A stretch of 39,856 nucleotides of DNA from Bifidobacteriaceae bacterium. GTDB taxonomy: Bacteria > Actinomycetota > Actinomycetes > Actinomycetales > WQXJ01. The stretch lies in the NCBI GenBank assembly GCA_031279575.1, contig JAITIG010000107.1, forward strand, positions 1 to 39,856, in the 5' to 3' direction. The first letter of the stretch is position 1; the number at the start of each line of letters is the position of its first letter. Shown in pieces: positions 1 to 6,495 of this stretch. Position numbers and translations under genes: made by a program. Below the pieces are notes generated by a model that was not told the origin of the DNA, searched no databases, and was given only the letters and a program-made list of their open reading frames with translations.

Positions 1-236
1 AGGTAGGACAGCATGTGCACGGTGACGCCTTGGTGGCGGGTGGACAGCTCCATGCCCCGCACCAGCCCAATCCCCCAGCGCTCGGCGGCGCCCGCCGCCT
101 CATCCCAGCCCGCGGTCGAGTCGTGGTCTGTCAACGCCACCACATCCAGGCCCGCCGCCTTGGCGGCGGCGACCACTTGGGCGGGCGGCTCGGTGCCGTC
201 GGACACATTCGAGTGGGTGTGCAGGTCAATCCGCAT
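1..236 (-). CDS. PHP-domain metal-dependent phosphoesterase, partial (N-terminus only)
   Basis: Reading from the ATG at 236 towards the left edge gives about 78 codons with no stop; the rest lies outside the window. The protein opens MRIDLHTHSNVSDGT and continues with VVALTDHDS. The HxH pair and the DHD motif are the first metal-binding signatures of the PHP superfamily (polymerase and histidinol phosphatase type). In stand-alone bacterial members of this kind (the TrpH/YciV group, with 3',5'-nucleotide phosphatase or 5'-3' exoribonuclease activity) these residues bind the metal cluster. There is no signal peptide, so it should be cytoplasmic. The family assignment is secure from the motifs; the substrate is not shown by the sequence. 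Confidence 0.85.
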   Translation of the reverse strand, partial: MRIDLHTHSNVSDGTEPPAQVVAAAKAAGLDVVALTDHDSTAGWDEAAGAAERWGIGLVRGMELSTRHQGVTVHMLSY

Positions 237-261
237 CAAACCATCATCCCAGCCCACGGCC

Positions 262-396
262 GTGCTGGCCGAGGCCGGGCCGGTCGACCCGGACCCAGAC
301 CAGCTCGCCGCGGCCGCCGTCCTCGGCTACCGGGCCGCCGGCCCCAAGCGGCGCCAGTCCCGCCGCCCCCTCGGCGAGGTCGTCCGCTACGCCTGA
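262..396 (+). CDS. possible small protein, 44 aa, function unknown
   Basis: This short reading frame starts at a GTG and ends at TGA, in the gap between the divergent PHP gene and the convergent membrane-protein gene. All but one of its 44 sense codons end in G or C, the pattern of true genes here, while the codons just upstream in the same frame do not show it. The product is basic near its end (GPKRRQSRR) and finishes GEVVRYA. I recognise no family. No Shine-Dalgarno sequence precedes the GTG, and the start could be wrong. It is offered as a candidate on codon bias alone. Confidence 0.35.
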   Translation: MLAEAGPVDPDPDQLAAAAVLGYRAAGPKRRQSRRPLGEVVRYA

Positions 397-412
397 GACC
401 CGCCCGCCCGGA

Positions 413-1285
413 TCAAGTCTTTCGGACCTCGTAGACCCGGAACTCAGTCGCGGACTCCAGCTTCTCGGCATCGTCACTGCTGACGAAGGTGAAAGCGTCC
501 AGTTCGACCGTCTGGCCCGCCCCAACATCTTCCGCGTGCACCATCGTGTCGGTGGCGACACGGTTTCCCTCAGCGTTCAACGCCTCGACAGAGAGCCAGT
601 AGCTGGCGGCCTCCTCGGTGTTGTTTGTCACTGTCAAGGGCAGGACGGTCTCCGGGAAGCCGTACTCGTCAACATCGATCACGAGGGCGCCGAACTCGAC
701 GCTGATCTCCTCCGCGAGGATCTTTTCGGTGTTGTCGCCAGTCCAGTCGTCGAAGGTTGACCCGGTTTCTTCCCCCGCCTGATTCACGGCCGCGCTGAGG
801 ACGAAAGTGGTGAGCACGCAGCCCAAGACCGCGAGCCCTCCGACCGCCAGGCCGGCCACAGCCAAACCTTTGGGGCTGCCCGACCTCGAGGCCGACACCA
901 TTGCCACGACCCCGAAGATCAAAGCCAACGCCGCCAGCGGCCACGCCAGCAGGCTTAGCAGCGGGATGAAGGACGGCGGTAGCGCCACGATCCCGAGGAC
1001 CAGGGCTGCGATCGCCAGGCCGCGTTTGGGCGCCGGCGGGGGCGCGGCCGGCGGTTGGCCGCCGTACTGCGGCTGGACGCCGAACTGCGGCTGGACGCCG
1101 AACTGCGGCTGGGCGCCAAACTGCGGCTGGGCGCCGAACTGCGGCTGGGCGCCAAACTGCGGTTGACCACTGAACTGGGGTTGCGACGGGTCGCTATAGG
1201 GCTGGGGCTGTTGTCCGTAGGCGCTCCTGGGGTCAAACTGCGGCGGCGGGAGCTGGTTGGGGTCAAAATTGGAGGGGGCAGACAT
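413..1285 (-). CDS. membrane protein with Gln/Pro repeat head, DUF4190-like segment and exported C-terminal domain
   Basis: The 290-residue product has three parts. Residues 1-85 are rich in Pro, Gln, Phe and Gly and contain a six-residue repeat (PQFGAQ and variants). Residues about 88-165 carry three hydrophobic segments of the type seen in DUF4190 proteins (RGLAIAALVLGIVAL, then GLAVAGLAVGGLAVLG). Residues about 185-290 are a soluble, acidic domain that should lie outside the membrane and resembles the beta-sandwich tails of actinobacterial surface proteins. The start is set by GGAG upstream of the ATG. A candidate promoter with a long C/G tract lies upstream. The function is unknown; a surface or envelope role is an inference from topology. 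Confidence 0.8.
   Translation of the reverse strand: MSAPSNFDPNQLPPPQFDPRSAYGQQPQPYSDPSQPQFSGQPQFGAQPQFGAQPQFGAQPQFGVQPQFGVQPQYGGQPPAAPPPAPKRGLAIAALVLGIVALPPSFIPLLSLLAWPLAALALIFGVVAMVSASRSGSPKGLAVAGLAVGGLAVLGCVLTTFVLSAAVNQAGEETGSTFDDWTGDNTEKILAEEISVEFGALVIDVDEYGFPETVLPLTVTNNTEEAASYWLSVEALNAEGNRVATDTMVHAEDVGAGQTVELDAFTFVSSDDAEKLESATEFRVYEVRKT
1061..1186 (-). repeat. 18-bp tandem repeat, six good copies plus one degenerate
   Basis: Six units of 18 bp run from 1061 to 1168 (first units 1061-1078, 1079-1096, 1097-1114) and differ at only a few bases; a seventh degenerate unit follows to 1186. They encode the six-residue PQFGAQ-type repeat in the N-terminal part of the gene at 413-1285. The unit length is a multiple of three, so copy-number changes would alter protein length without breaking the frame. 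Confidence 0.9.
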
Positions 1286-1319
1286 GTGTCTCCGATCATT
1301 GTTGTTGCCGGGAGCCAGA

Positions 1320-1347
1320 ATACTATCGAAATGCCCCCCCCCCGCAA
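1320..1347 (-). promoter_or_regulatory. candidate promoter with C/G tract in its spacer
   Basis: On the minus strand TTGCGG (1347-1342) and TAGTAT (1325-1320) are separated by 16 bp and lie about 35 bp upstream of the ATG at 1285. The run of ten C residues (G on the transcribed-sense strand) at 1334-1343 occupies half of the spacer and the last two bases of the -35 element. The -10 match is fair and the -35 match weak. Confidence 0.4.
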
Positions 1348-1735
1348 GCTTTCGGCCTTCCCCGCCTCAGACGCGGGCGGCCGCTTTTGACTCGGATTTC
1401 GGCGTTGCCGGTGGGCCGGCTACCAAGACATCATGTCGCCGCGAGGCGCGGATATCGCAGCCAACCGATTGGAGGCTGGGGGCCTGGTGGTTAATTCGCC
1501 TGGTTTTGGCGCCGCGCCGGAGACGGGGTTGATCGCGCACGCGGGCGCGTCCTTGGGCGCCGGGGAGGAGGCGCCGGACGCTGTCAACGGCGCCGCGATG
1601 CCGGCCGCGGAGGTTGGGGCGGCGCCGGGGTCGGTGGGACGGGTGTTGGGCGGCTCGGCCTGCGATCCCCGGCCGGCGCGGCCCCGAGGCGCGGCTCGCC
1701 CGGGCGGCGCCCCACCCGGGCGGGCGGCGGGCTCG

Positions 1736-1741
1736 TAGAGT
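1736..1741 (+). promoter_or_regulatory. -10 hexamer TAGAGT, predicted leaderless start of pepP
   Basis: TAGAGT is followed by seven bases and then the ATG of the aminopeptidase gene. Transcription starting the usual distance downstream would begin at or one base before the start codon. There is no Shine-Dalgarno sequence and no clear -35 element. Confidence 0.45.
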
Positions 1742-1748
1742 GGTGCCC

Positions 1749-3290
1749 ATGAACAGCCAGCCCATCGAAGAGCGCGGCGACAACCGCTCGCAACGCCCCA
1801 CCTCTCAAGCTTTCCGCGACCTGATGACACGCGACTGGGGCCCCATCGCCGCCGAGGCGGCCAGCGCCGGCCCCCTCGACAGCGCCGGCCCGGCCGCCGC
1901 CCGGCGCGAGCGTCTGGCCCGCCAATTCCCCGGCGACCGGCTGGTGTTCCCGGCCGGGAGCCTCAAGACCCGCTCCAATGACACCGACTACCGCTTCCGC
2001 CCGCACAGCGCCTTCGCCCACCTGACGGGCCTGGGGGCAGACCAAGAGCCGGACGCGGTCCTAGTCCTGGAGCCGTCGGCGCACACCGAGGCGGCCCTGC
2101 TGGCCGGCGCCCCCACCCATGAGGCGGTGCTCTACTTCCGCCCCGCCGCCACCCGCGACACCCCCGAGTTCTATTCCGACGCCCGCTACGGCGAGTTCTG
2201 GGTGGGCCGGCGCCCCTCCTTGGCCGATATCGCCCGCCAAACCGGCCTGCGCGCCGAGCACATCGGCCAACTGCGCGACGCCCTGGCCAAGGACGCCGGC
2301 CAAGTCCAGCTCAGAGTCGTCAAGGATGCCGACCAAGCCGTCACCGCCCTGGTGGGCGAGGTGCGGGCGGAAGCCGGCCTGGCGGCATCGGACGCCAGCG
2401 GCGACCCAACCGCGGACCCGGACGCCCGCCTGGCGGAGGCCGCCGCCGAGGCCCGCCTGGTCAAGGACCCCTGGGAGGTGGAGCAAATGCGCCTGGCCGT
2501 GGCCGCCACCGCCAAGGGCTTCGAGCGGGTGGTCAAGGCGCTGCCGGAGGCCGTCGCCGCCACCCGGGGCGAGCGCGTGGTCGAGGCCCGCTTCGAGGCC
2601 GGCGCCCGGGTGGACGGCAACGGGCTCGGCTATGAGACCATCGCCGCGGCCGGGCCGCATGCCACCATCCTCCACTGGATCCGCAACACCGGCCAGGTTC
2701 GGCCCGGCGAGCTGCTGCTATTGGACGCCGGGGTGGAGGTCGACTCCCTCTACACGGCGGACATCACCCGCACCATCCCCGTCTCCGGGCGCTACAGCCC
2801 GGTCCAGCGCCGCGTTTGGGAGGCTGTGGTGGACGCCGCCGATGCCGCCTTCGGTGCCGCCGTGCCCGGCAATTTGTTCCGCGACATACACGATGCCGCC
2901 ATGCGGGTGATCGCCGAGCGCCTCGAGGAGTGGGGCTTGCTCAAGGTGCCGGCAGACGAGGCGCTGCGCCCCGAAGGCCAGCAGCACCGGCGTTGGGTTG
3001 TCCACGGCACCTCCCACCATCTGGGCCTTGACGTGCATGATTGCGCCGCCGCCCGGGCCGCTTTGTATTTGGACGGCCGCTTGGAGCCGGGCATGGTGTT
3101 CACCATCGAGCCGGGTTTGTATTTCAAGCCGGAGGATTTGGCGGTGCCGCCGGAGTATCGCGGCATCGGCGCCCGCTGCGAGGACGATGTCTTGATCACA
3201 GCCGACGGCAACGAGAATCTGAGCGCCGCCCTGCCGCGCCGCGCCGCCGCCATCGAAGCCTGGATGGCCCAGCTCCAAGCCAAAGCCTGA
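1749..3290 (+). CDS. pepP: Xaa-Pro aminopeptidase (aminopeptidase P, M24B)
   Basis: The 513-residue product removes the N-terminal residue from peptides with proline in second position, a cytoplasmic step of peptide turnover. An AMP_N domain covers about residues 20-190 (FPAGSLKTRSNDTDYRFR). The M24 pita-bread domain covers about 240-495. The five dimetal ligands can be seen: Asp326 (LLLLDAG), Asp338 (TADITR), His423 (HGTSHHLGLDVHD), Glu454 (FTIEPG) and Glu478 (CEDDV). The frame is open upstream to 1614, but family length and the TAGAGT hexamer favour the ATG at 1749. It stands alone in front of the MgtE-N/DUF1003/mrp group. Confidence 0.95.
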   Translation: MNSQPIEERGDNRSQRPTSQAFRDLMTRDWGPIAAEAASAGPLDSAGPAAARRERLARQFPGDRLVFPAGSLKTRSNDTDYRFRPHSAFAHLTGLGADQEPDAVLVLEPSAHTEAALLAGAPTHEAVLYFRPAATRDTPEFYSDARYGEFWVGRRPSLADIARQTGLRAEHIGQLRDALAKDAGQVQLRVVKDADQAVTALVGEVRAEAGLAASDASGDPTADPDARLAEAAAEARLVKDPWEVEQMRLAVAATAKGFERVVKALPEAVAATRGERVVEARFEAGARVDGNGLGYETIAAAGPHATILHWIRNTGQVRPGELLLLDAGVEVDSLYTADITRTIPVSGRYSPVQRRVWEAVVDAADAAFGAAVPGNLFRDIHDAAMRVIAERLEEWGLLKVPADEALRPEGQQHRRWVVHGTSHHLGLDVHDCAAARAALYLDGRLEPGMVFTIEPGLYFKPEDLAVPPEYRGIGARCEDDVLITADGNENLSAALPRRAAAIEAWMAQLQAKA

Positions 3291-3291
3291 C

Positions 3292-3344
3292 CGGCCCCGG
3301 GCGACTTGCGCCGCCCAAGGGCGGCGGCGGGGCGGCCGGGGCCG
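3292..3344 (+). terminator. weak inverted repeat after pepP
   Basis: A 9-bp perfect inverted repeat (3292-3300 and 3336-3344, CGGCCCCGG/CCGGGGCCG) lies just after the pepP stop and just before the next promoter-like hexamer. There is no T tract and the loop is long, so termination is only a possibility. Confidence 0.25.
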
Positions 3345-3345
3345 T

Positions 3346-3351
3346 TAGTCT
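3346..3351 (+). promoter_or_regulatory. -10 hexamer TAGTCT, predicted leaderless start of the MgtE-N gene
   Basis: TAGTCT is followed by six bases and the GTG at 3358. The first transcribed base would be the G of the start codon. No Shine-Dalgarno sequence or -35 element is seen. Confidence 0.45.
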
Positions 3352-3357
3352 GGGTGG

Positions 3358-4653
3358 GTGAGCCCTTCGCGCCGTGTTTTTGTGGCGCGCCTGGCGGGCA
3401 CGCCCGTCTTCGACCCGATCGGGGACCGGGTCGGCTGGGCGCGCGATGTCGTGGCGACCATTGGGCTCCAGGGCGTGCCCCGGGCCATCGGCCTGGTGGT
3501 GGAGGTGCCGGGCAAACGGCGCGTCTTCTTGCCGTTCACGCGGGTGGTCTCGGTCGACGCGGGCCAGATCGTGTCCACCGGGCTGGTCAACATGCGGCGC
3601 TTCGAGCAGCGGCCGAGCGAGACCCTGGTGGTGGGCGAATTGTTTGACCGCCGCATCACGCTGCGCGACCAGACCGCCGCCGTGATCGAGGACGTGGCCT
3701 TGGAGGCCCACACCGCGCCCAAGGGCGATTGGCGGCTGACCCAGCTGTTTGTCCGCCTCCAGGGGGCTGGGCGGGGCCTGGGCCGGCGGCGCGGCAAGAC
3801 CGAGCTGGTGGACGTGCGCGAGGTGCCCAATCTGGCCGGGCAGGCCGGCGTGCAGGGGGTGGGCCAGCTGATGGCCTCGTGGGGCGACATCAAACCCGCC
3901 GACATGGCGGACCTGCTGCACGATATGCCGCAGGCGCGCCGCCTGGAGGTGGCGGCGGCGCTCGACAACGACCGCCTGGCGGATGTGATCCAGGAGTTGG
4001 GCGACGAGGACCGCTTGGAGATCATCGGGCATTTGGGCCGCGCCCGCGCCGCCGATGTGCTCGAGGCGATGGAGCCCGATGACGCCACCGACCTGATCTC
4101 GGAGCTGCCCGCCAACGAGGCCGCCGTGCTGCTGGCCTTGATGCAGCCGGAGGAAGCCCAAGATGTGCGCCGCCTGCTGGCTTACGGCGAGCATTCGGCT
4201 GGCGGGTTGATGACCACCGAGCCGGTCATTTTGCCGCCTGAGAGCCCCATCGCGCAGGCTTTGGCCGCCATCCGGCGCCAAGATCTCTCCCCGGCCCTGG
4301 CCTCGATGGTGTTTGTCACCCGGCCGCCCAACGAGACCCCGACCGGCCGGCTGGTCGGGGTGGTGCACGGCCAGCGCCTCCTGCGCGAGCCGCCGCACCA
4401 GGCCATCGGCGCCATCATCGACACCGATGTCGAGCCGCTCAGCCCCAACGACCCGCTGGGGCGGGTGACCCGCCTGATGGCGACCTACAACTTGATCGCC
4501 CTGCCGGTGGTCGACGCGGACCGCCGCCTGCTGGGGGCGGTCAGCGCCGACGACGTGTTGGACCACCTGCTGCCAGATGATTGGCGCAGCGGGGACGATG
4601 ACGTCACCGACCAGTCCTTGGGACCCGCCGAGGAGGTGAGCCATGGCCGGTAG
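3358..4653 (+). CDS. MgtE N-terminal-domain and CBS-domain protein without a membrane channel
   Basis: The 431-residue product begins with two PRC-barrel-like beta segments (about 5-140). A MgtE_N superhelical domain follows (about 170-275, with LLHDMPQARRLEVAAAL and DATDLISELPANEAAVLLAL). A CBS pair comes last (about 285-415, with SAGGLMTTE and LPVVDADRRLLGAV). In true MgtE magnesium channels these two cytosolic parts sense Mg2+ and gate a five-helix membrane domain; here that domain is absent and the protein is soluble. It overlaps the DUF1003 gene by 11 bp. As I recall, the same neighbours (MgtE-N/CBS, DUF1003, Mrp) occur near each other in mycobacteria. A sensor or partner of the DUF1003 membrane protein is a reasonable inference, not shown. 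Confidence 0.85.
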   Translation: MSPSRRVFVARLAGTPVFDPIGDRVGWARDVVATIGLQGVPRAIGLVVEVPGKRRVFLPFTRVVSVDAGQIVSTGLVNMRRFEQRPSETLVVGELFDRRITLRDQTAAVIEDVALEAHTAPKGDWRLTQLFVRLQGAGRGLGRRRGKTELVDVREVPNLAGQAGVQGVGQLMASWGDIKPADMADLLHDMPQARRLEVAAALDNDRLADVIQELGDEDRLEIIGHLGRARAADVLEAMEPDDATDLISELPANEAAVLLALMQPEEAQDVRRLLAYGEHSAGGLMTTEPVILPPESPIAQALAAIRRQDLSPALASMVFVTRPPNETPTGRLVGVVHGQRLLREPPHQAIGAIIDTDVEPLSPNDPLGRVTRLMATYNLIALPVVDADRRLLGAVSADDVLDHLLPDDWRSGDDDVTDQSLGPAEEVSHGR

Positions 4654-5392
4654 GCTCGACACCCCGCGCGATAGGGGGCGGTCTTGGTTTGCCCGCCGCC
4701 GCGAGTCGCGTTCGCAGGACAGCTTTGGCCGAGGGGCGGAGGCGATCGCCCGGTTTATGGGCACGCCGCGGTTTTTGGTTTGGATGACGCTGTTCTGCAT
4801 CGCCTGGTTGGCTTGGAACTCCTGGGCGCCGCCGCAGTTGCAGTTCGACACCTCAAAATACGGTTTCACGGTGTTGACTTTGGCGTTGTCGCTGCAGGCC
4901 TCCTACGCCGCGCCGCTGATTCTGCTGGCCCAGAACCGCCAGGACGACCGCGACCGGGTCACGGCCGACCGCGACCGCATCCAAGCCCAGCGCAACCTGG
5001 CGGACACGGAGTATTTGGCGCGCGAGGTGGCGGCCTTGCGCATCGCCCTGCAGGATGTTGCGACCAGGGACTTTGTGCGCGGCGAGCTGCGCGATTTCCT
5101 CGACGAGCTGGAGCAGCTCCTACCCGCCGGCCAGGGGGCCGCCCCGGGCGGCGCCGCCGCCACCCCGCCCGCCGCCACCCCGGGCGGCCTCGCCGCCAAC
5201 CCGCCCGCCGCCGGCCTGGGCGAGCCGGTCGCGGCCGCTTCGCCGCCCGATGCCGCCCAGCAGGCCTCGGCCCCGCCAACCGCGCCAGCCGCGCCGAAGG
5301 CGGCCCGCGGCCGGGGGGCGCCGCCAGGCCCGGCCCAAGGCGGCCAGGCGCGGCCCGAGGGCCCGGCCCAAGGCGGCGGCGCGGGCCAGTAG
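4643..5392 (+). CDS. DUF1003 membrane protein with Pro/Ala-rich tail
   Basis: The 249-residue product has the DUF1003 core: a Phe-rich first transmembrane helix (about 45-65, FLVWMTLFCIAWLAWNSW) and a second helix (about 72-95, FTVLTLALSLQASYAAPLIL). These are followed by the family's polar run LAQNRQDDRDR and a charged helical stretch to about residue 155. The remaining 95 residues are a low-complexity Pro/Ala/Gly tail that looks disordered. Translation is coupled to the MgtE-N gene by an 11-bp overlap. The function of DUF1003 is not established; with this neighbour a role in divalent-cation homeostasis is plausible. Its TAG stop doubles as the first half of the -10 hexamer of mrp. Confidence 0.88.
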   Translation: MAGRLDTPRDRGRSWFARRRESRSQDSFGRGAEAIARFMGTPRFLVWMTLFCIAWLAWNSWAPPQLQFDTSKYGFTVLTLALSLQASYAAPLILLAQNRQDDRDRVTADRDRIQAQRNLADTEYLAREVAALRIALQDVATRDFVRGELRDFLDELEQLLPAGQGAAPGGAAATPPAATPGGLAANPPAAGLGEPVAAASPPDAAQQASAPPTAPAAPKAARGRGAPPGPAQGGQARPEGPAQGGGAGQ

Positions 5393-5395
5393 AAT
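5390..5395 (+). promoter_or_regulatory. -10 hexamer TAGAAT overlapping the DUF1003 stop, leaderless start of mrp
   Basis: The TAG stop codon of the DUF1003 gene is the start of TAGAAT. Eight bases separate the hexamer from the GTG of mrp, so initiation would fall within two bases of the start codon. Confidence 0.45.
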
Positions 5396-5403
5396 TGGCC
5401 CTC

Positions 5404-6495
5404 GTGCCCAAACCGACTGAAGACCAGATCCGCGCCGCGCTCGCCAACGTCATCGACCCGGAGATCCGCCGGCCTATCACCGACCTCGACATGGTCAAGT
5501 CGGTTGAAGTGGGCCAGGCCGGGGCGGTCAGCGTCGAAATCCTGCTGACGGTGCCCGGCTGCCCGCTGAAAGACCAGCTGGAGCGCGATGTCAAGCAGGC
5601 CCTGGCCGGCCTGCCCGGGGTGGGGCGGGTGACGGTGCGCCTGGGCGTGATGGATGAGGCGCAGCGCCAGGCGCTGACCCAAAAGCTGCGCGGCGGCCCG
5701 GCCAAGGCGGTGCCGTTCGCCGCTGAGACCTGCGCCACGCGCGTCATCGCCATCGCCTCCGGCAAAGGCGGGGTCGGCAAGAGCTCCCTCACCGCCAACT
5801 TGGCCCTGGCCCTGGCGGACCTGGGCTTGGCGGTGGGCGTGCTGGACGCCGACATCCAAGGTTTCTCGATGCCGCGCATGCTGGGCGTCGAAGCCGACCC
5901 GACCCAGGTGGGCGACATGATTTTGCCGCCGGTGGCGCTGGGGGTGAAGGTTTTCTCGATGGGCATGCTGGTGCCGCCGGGCCAGCCGGTGGTGTGGCGC
6001 GGCCCGGTGCTGCACCGCGCCGTCAACCAGTTCCTGACAGACGTCCTGTGGGGGGAACTGGACGTGCTGTTGATTGACCTGCCGCCCGGCACGGGGGATG
6101 TGCCGCTGTCGATAGCCCAGTTGATCCCCGGCTCGGCGCTGATTGTTGTGACCACGCCGCAGCCGGCCGCGGCGGAGGTGGCGCAGCGGGCCGGGGCCTT
6201 GGCTTTGCAGACCGGCCAGGCCATCCTCGGCGTGGTGGAGAACATGAGCTGGTTGGAGCTGCCCGGCGGGGAGCGGCTGGAGCTGTTCGGGCGCGGCGGC
6301 GGCGCCCAGGTGGCTGAGAACCTGGGCCAGGCGCTCGGCACGGCGCTGCCGCTGCTCGGCCAAATCCCGCTGGACCAGGCCATCCGCCAGGGCGGCGATA
6401 CCGGCCAGCCGGTGGTGCGGGCCGCGCCTGAGGGGCCGGCGGCGGCGGAGTTCAAGCGCATAGCGGCCGCTTTGGCGTCCGAAATCAGGTCCTGA
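5404..6495 (+). CDS. mrp: Mrp/NBP35-type P-loop ATPase, Fe-S cluster carrier
   Basis: The 363-residue product joins an N-terminal MIP18/DUF59 domain (about 5-80, IDPEIRRPITDLDMV and the conserved VPGCPLKDQL) to a MinD/ParA-like ATPase. The deviant Walker A is at 119-127 (SGKGGVGKS), and LDADIQGFSMPRMLG and DLPPGTGDVPLS follow. Proteins of this family hold and deliver iron-sulfur clusters. The CxxC pair found after ENMSW in the E. coli-type family is missing: ENMSWLELPGGERLELFG has no cysteine. I believe this is common in actinobacterial members. The start is the GTG at 5404, since the frame is open far upstream but that part is antisense-like. The gene converges on the cyclase gene with an 11-bp overlap. 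Confidence 0.92.
   Translation: MPKPTEDQIRAALANVIDPEIRRPITDLDMVKSVEVGQAGAVSVEILLTVPGCPLKDQLERDVKQALAGLPGVGRVTVRLGVMDEAQRQALTQKLRGGPAKAVPFAAETCATRVIAIASGKGGVGKSSLTANLALALADLGLAVGVLDADIQGFSMPRMLGVEADPTQVGDMILPPVALGVKVFSMGMLVPPGQPVVWRGPVLHRAVNQFLTDVLWGELDVLLIDLPPGTGDVPLSIAQLIPGSALIVVTTPQPAAAEVAQRAGALALQTGQAILGVVENMSWLELPGGERLELFGRGGGAQVAENLGQALGTALPLLGQIPLDQAIRQGGDTGQPVVRAAPEGPAAAEFKRIAAALASEIRS

Larger units (their letters stand above)
1286..1748. other. 463-bp non-coding or weakly coding gap
   Basis: The left end holds a candidate minus-strand promoter and a 10-bp C tract (1334-1343). The right end holds a TAGAGT hexamer directly before pepP. Between them a plus-strand frame at 1433-1738 has moderately high G/C at third positions, but it has no Shine-Dalgarno sequence, no recognisable motif and a composition (Gly, Ala, Pro, Arg) typical of chance frames in such GC-rich DNA, so I do not call it. 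Nothing else is evident. Confidence 0.5.

Noticed and set aside
1061..1186. CRISPR-like repeat array
   Set aside because: Units are contiguous without spacers and encode in-frame hexapeptides.
1433..1738. 101-codon plus-strand ORF before pepP
   Set aside because: Third-position bias is moderate, there is no ribosome-binding site or -10 hexamer, and no family is recognisable.
3196..4869. 557-codon open frame on the minus strand
   Set aside because: It is antisense to the MgtE-N gene. The plus strand carries recognisable domains and the antisense product is His/Gln/Arg-rich without motifs, as expected of open antisense frames in GC-rich DNA.
4684..5403. 240-codon upstream extension of the mrp frame
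   Set aside because: It overlaps the DUF1003 gene in another frame, is rich in Arg and Gly, and the Mrp family begins at the DUF59 domain right after GTG 5404.
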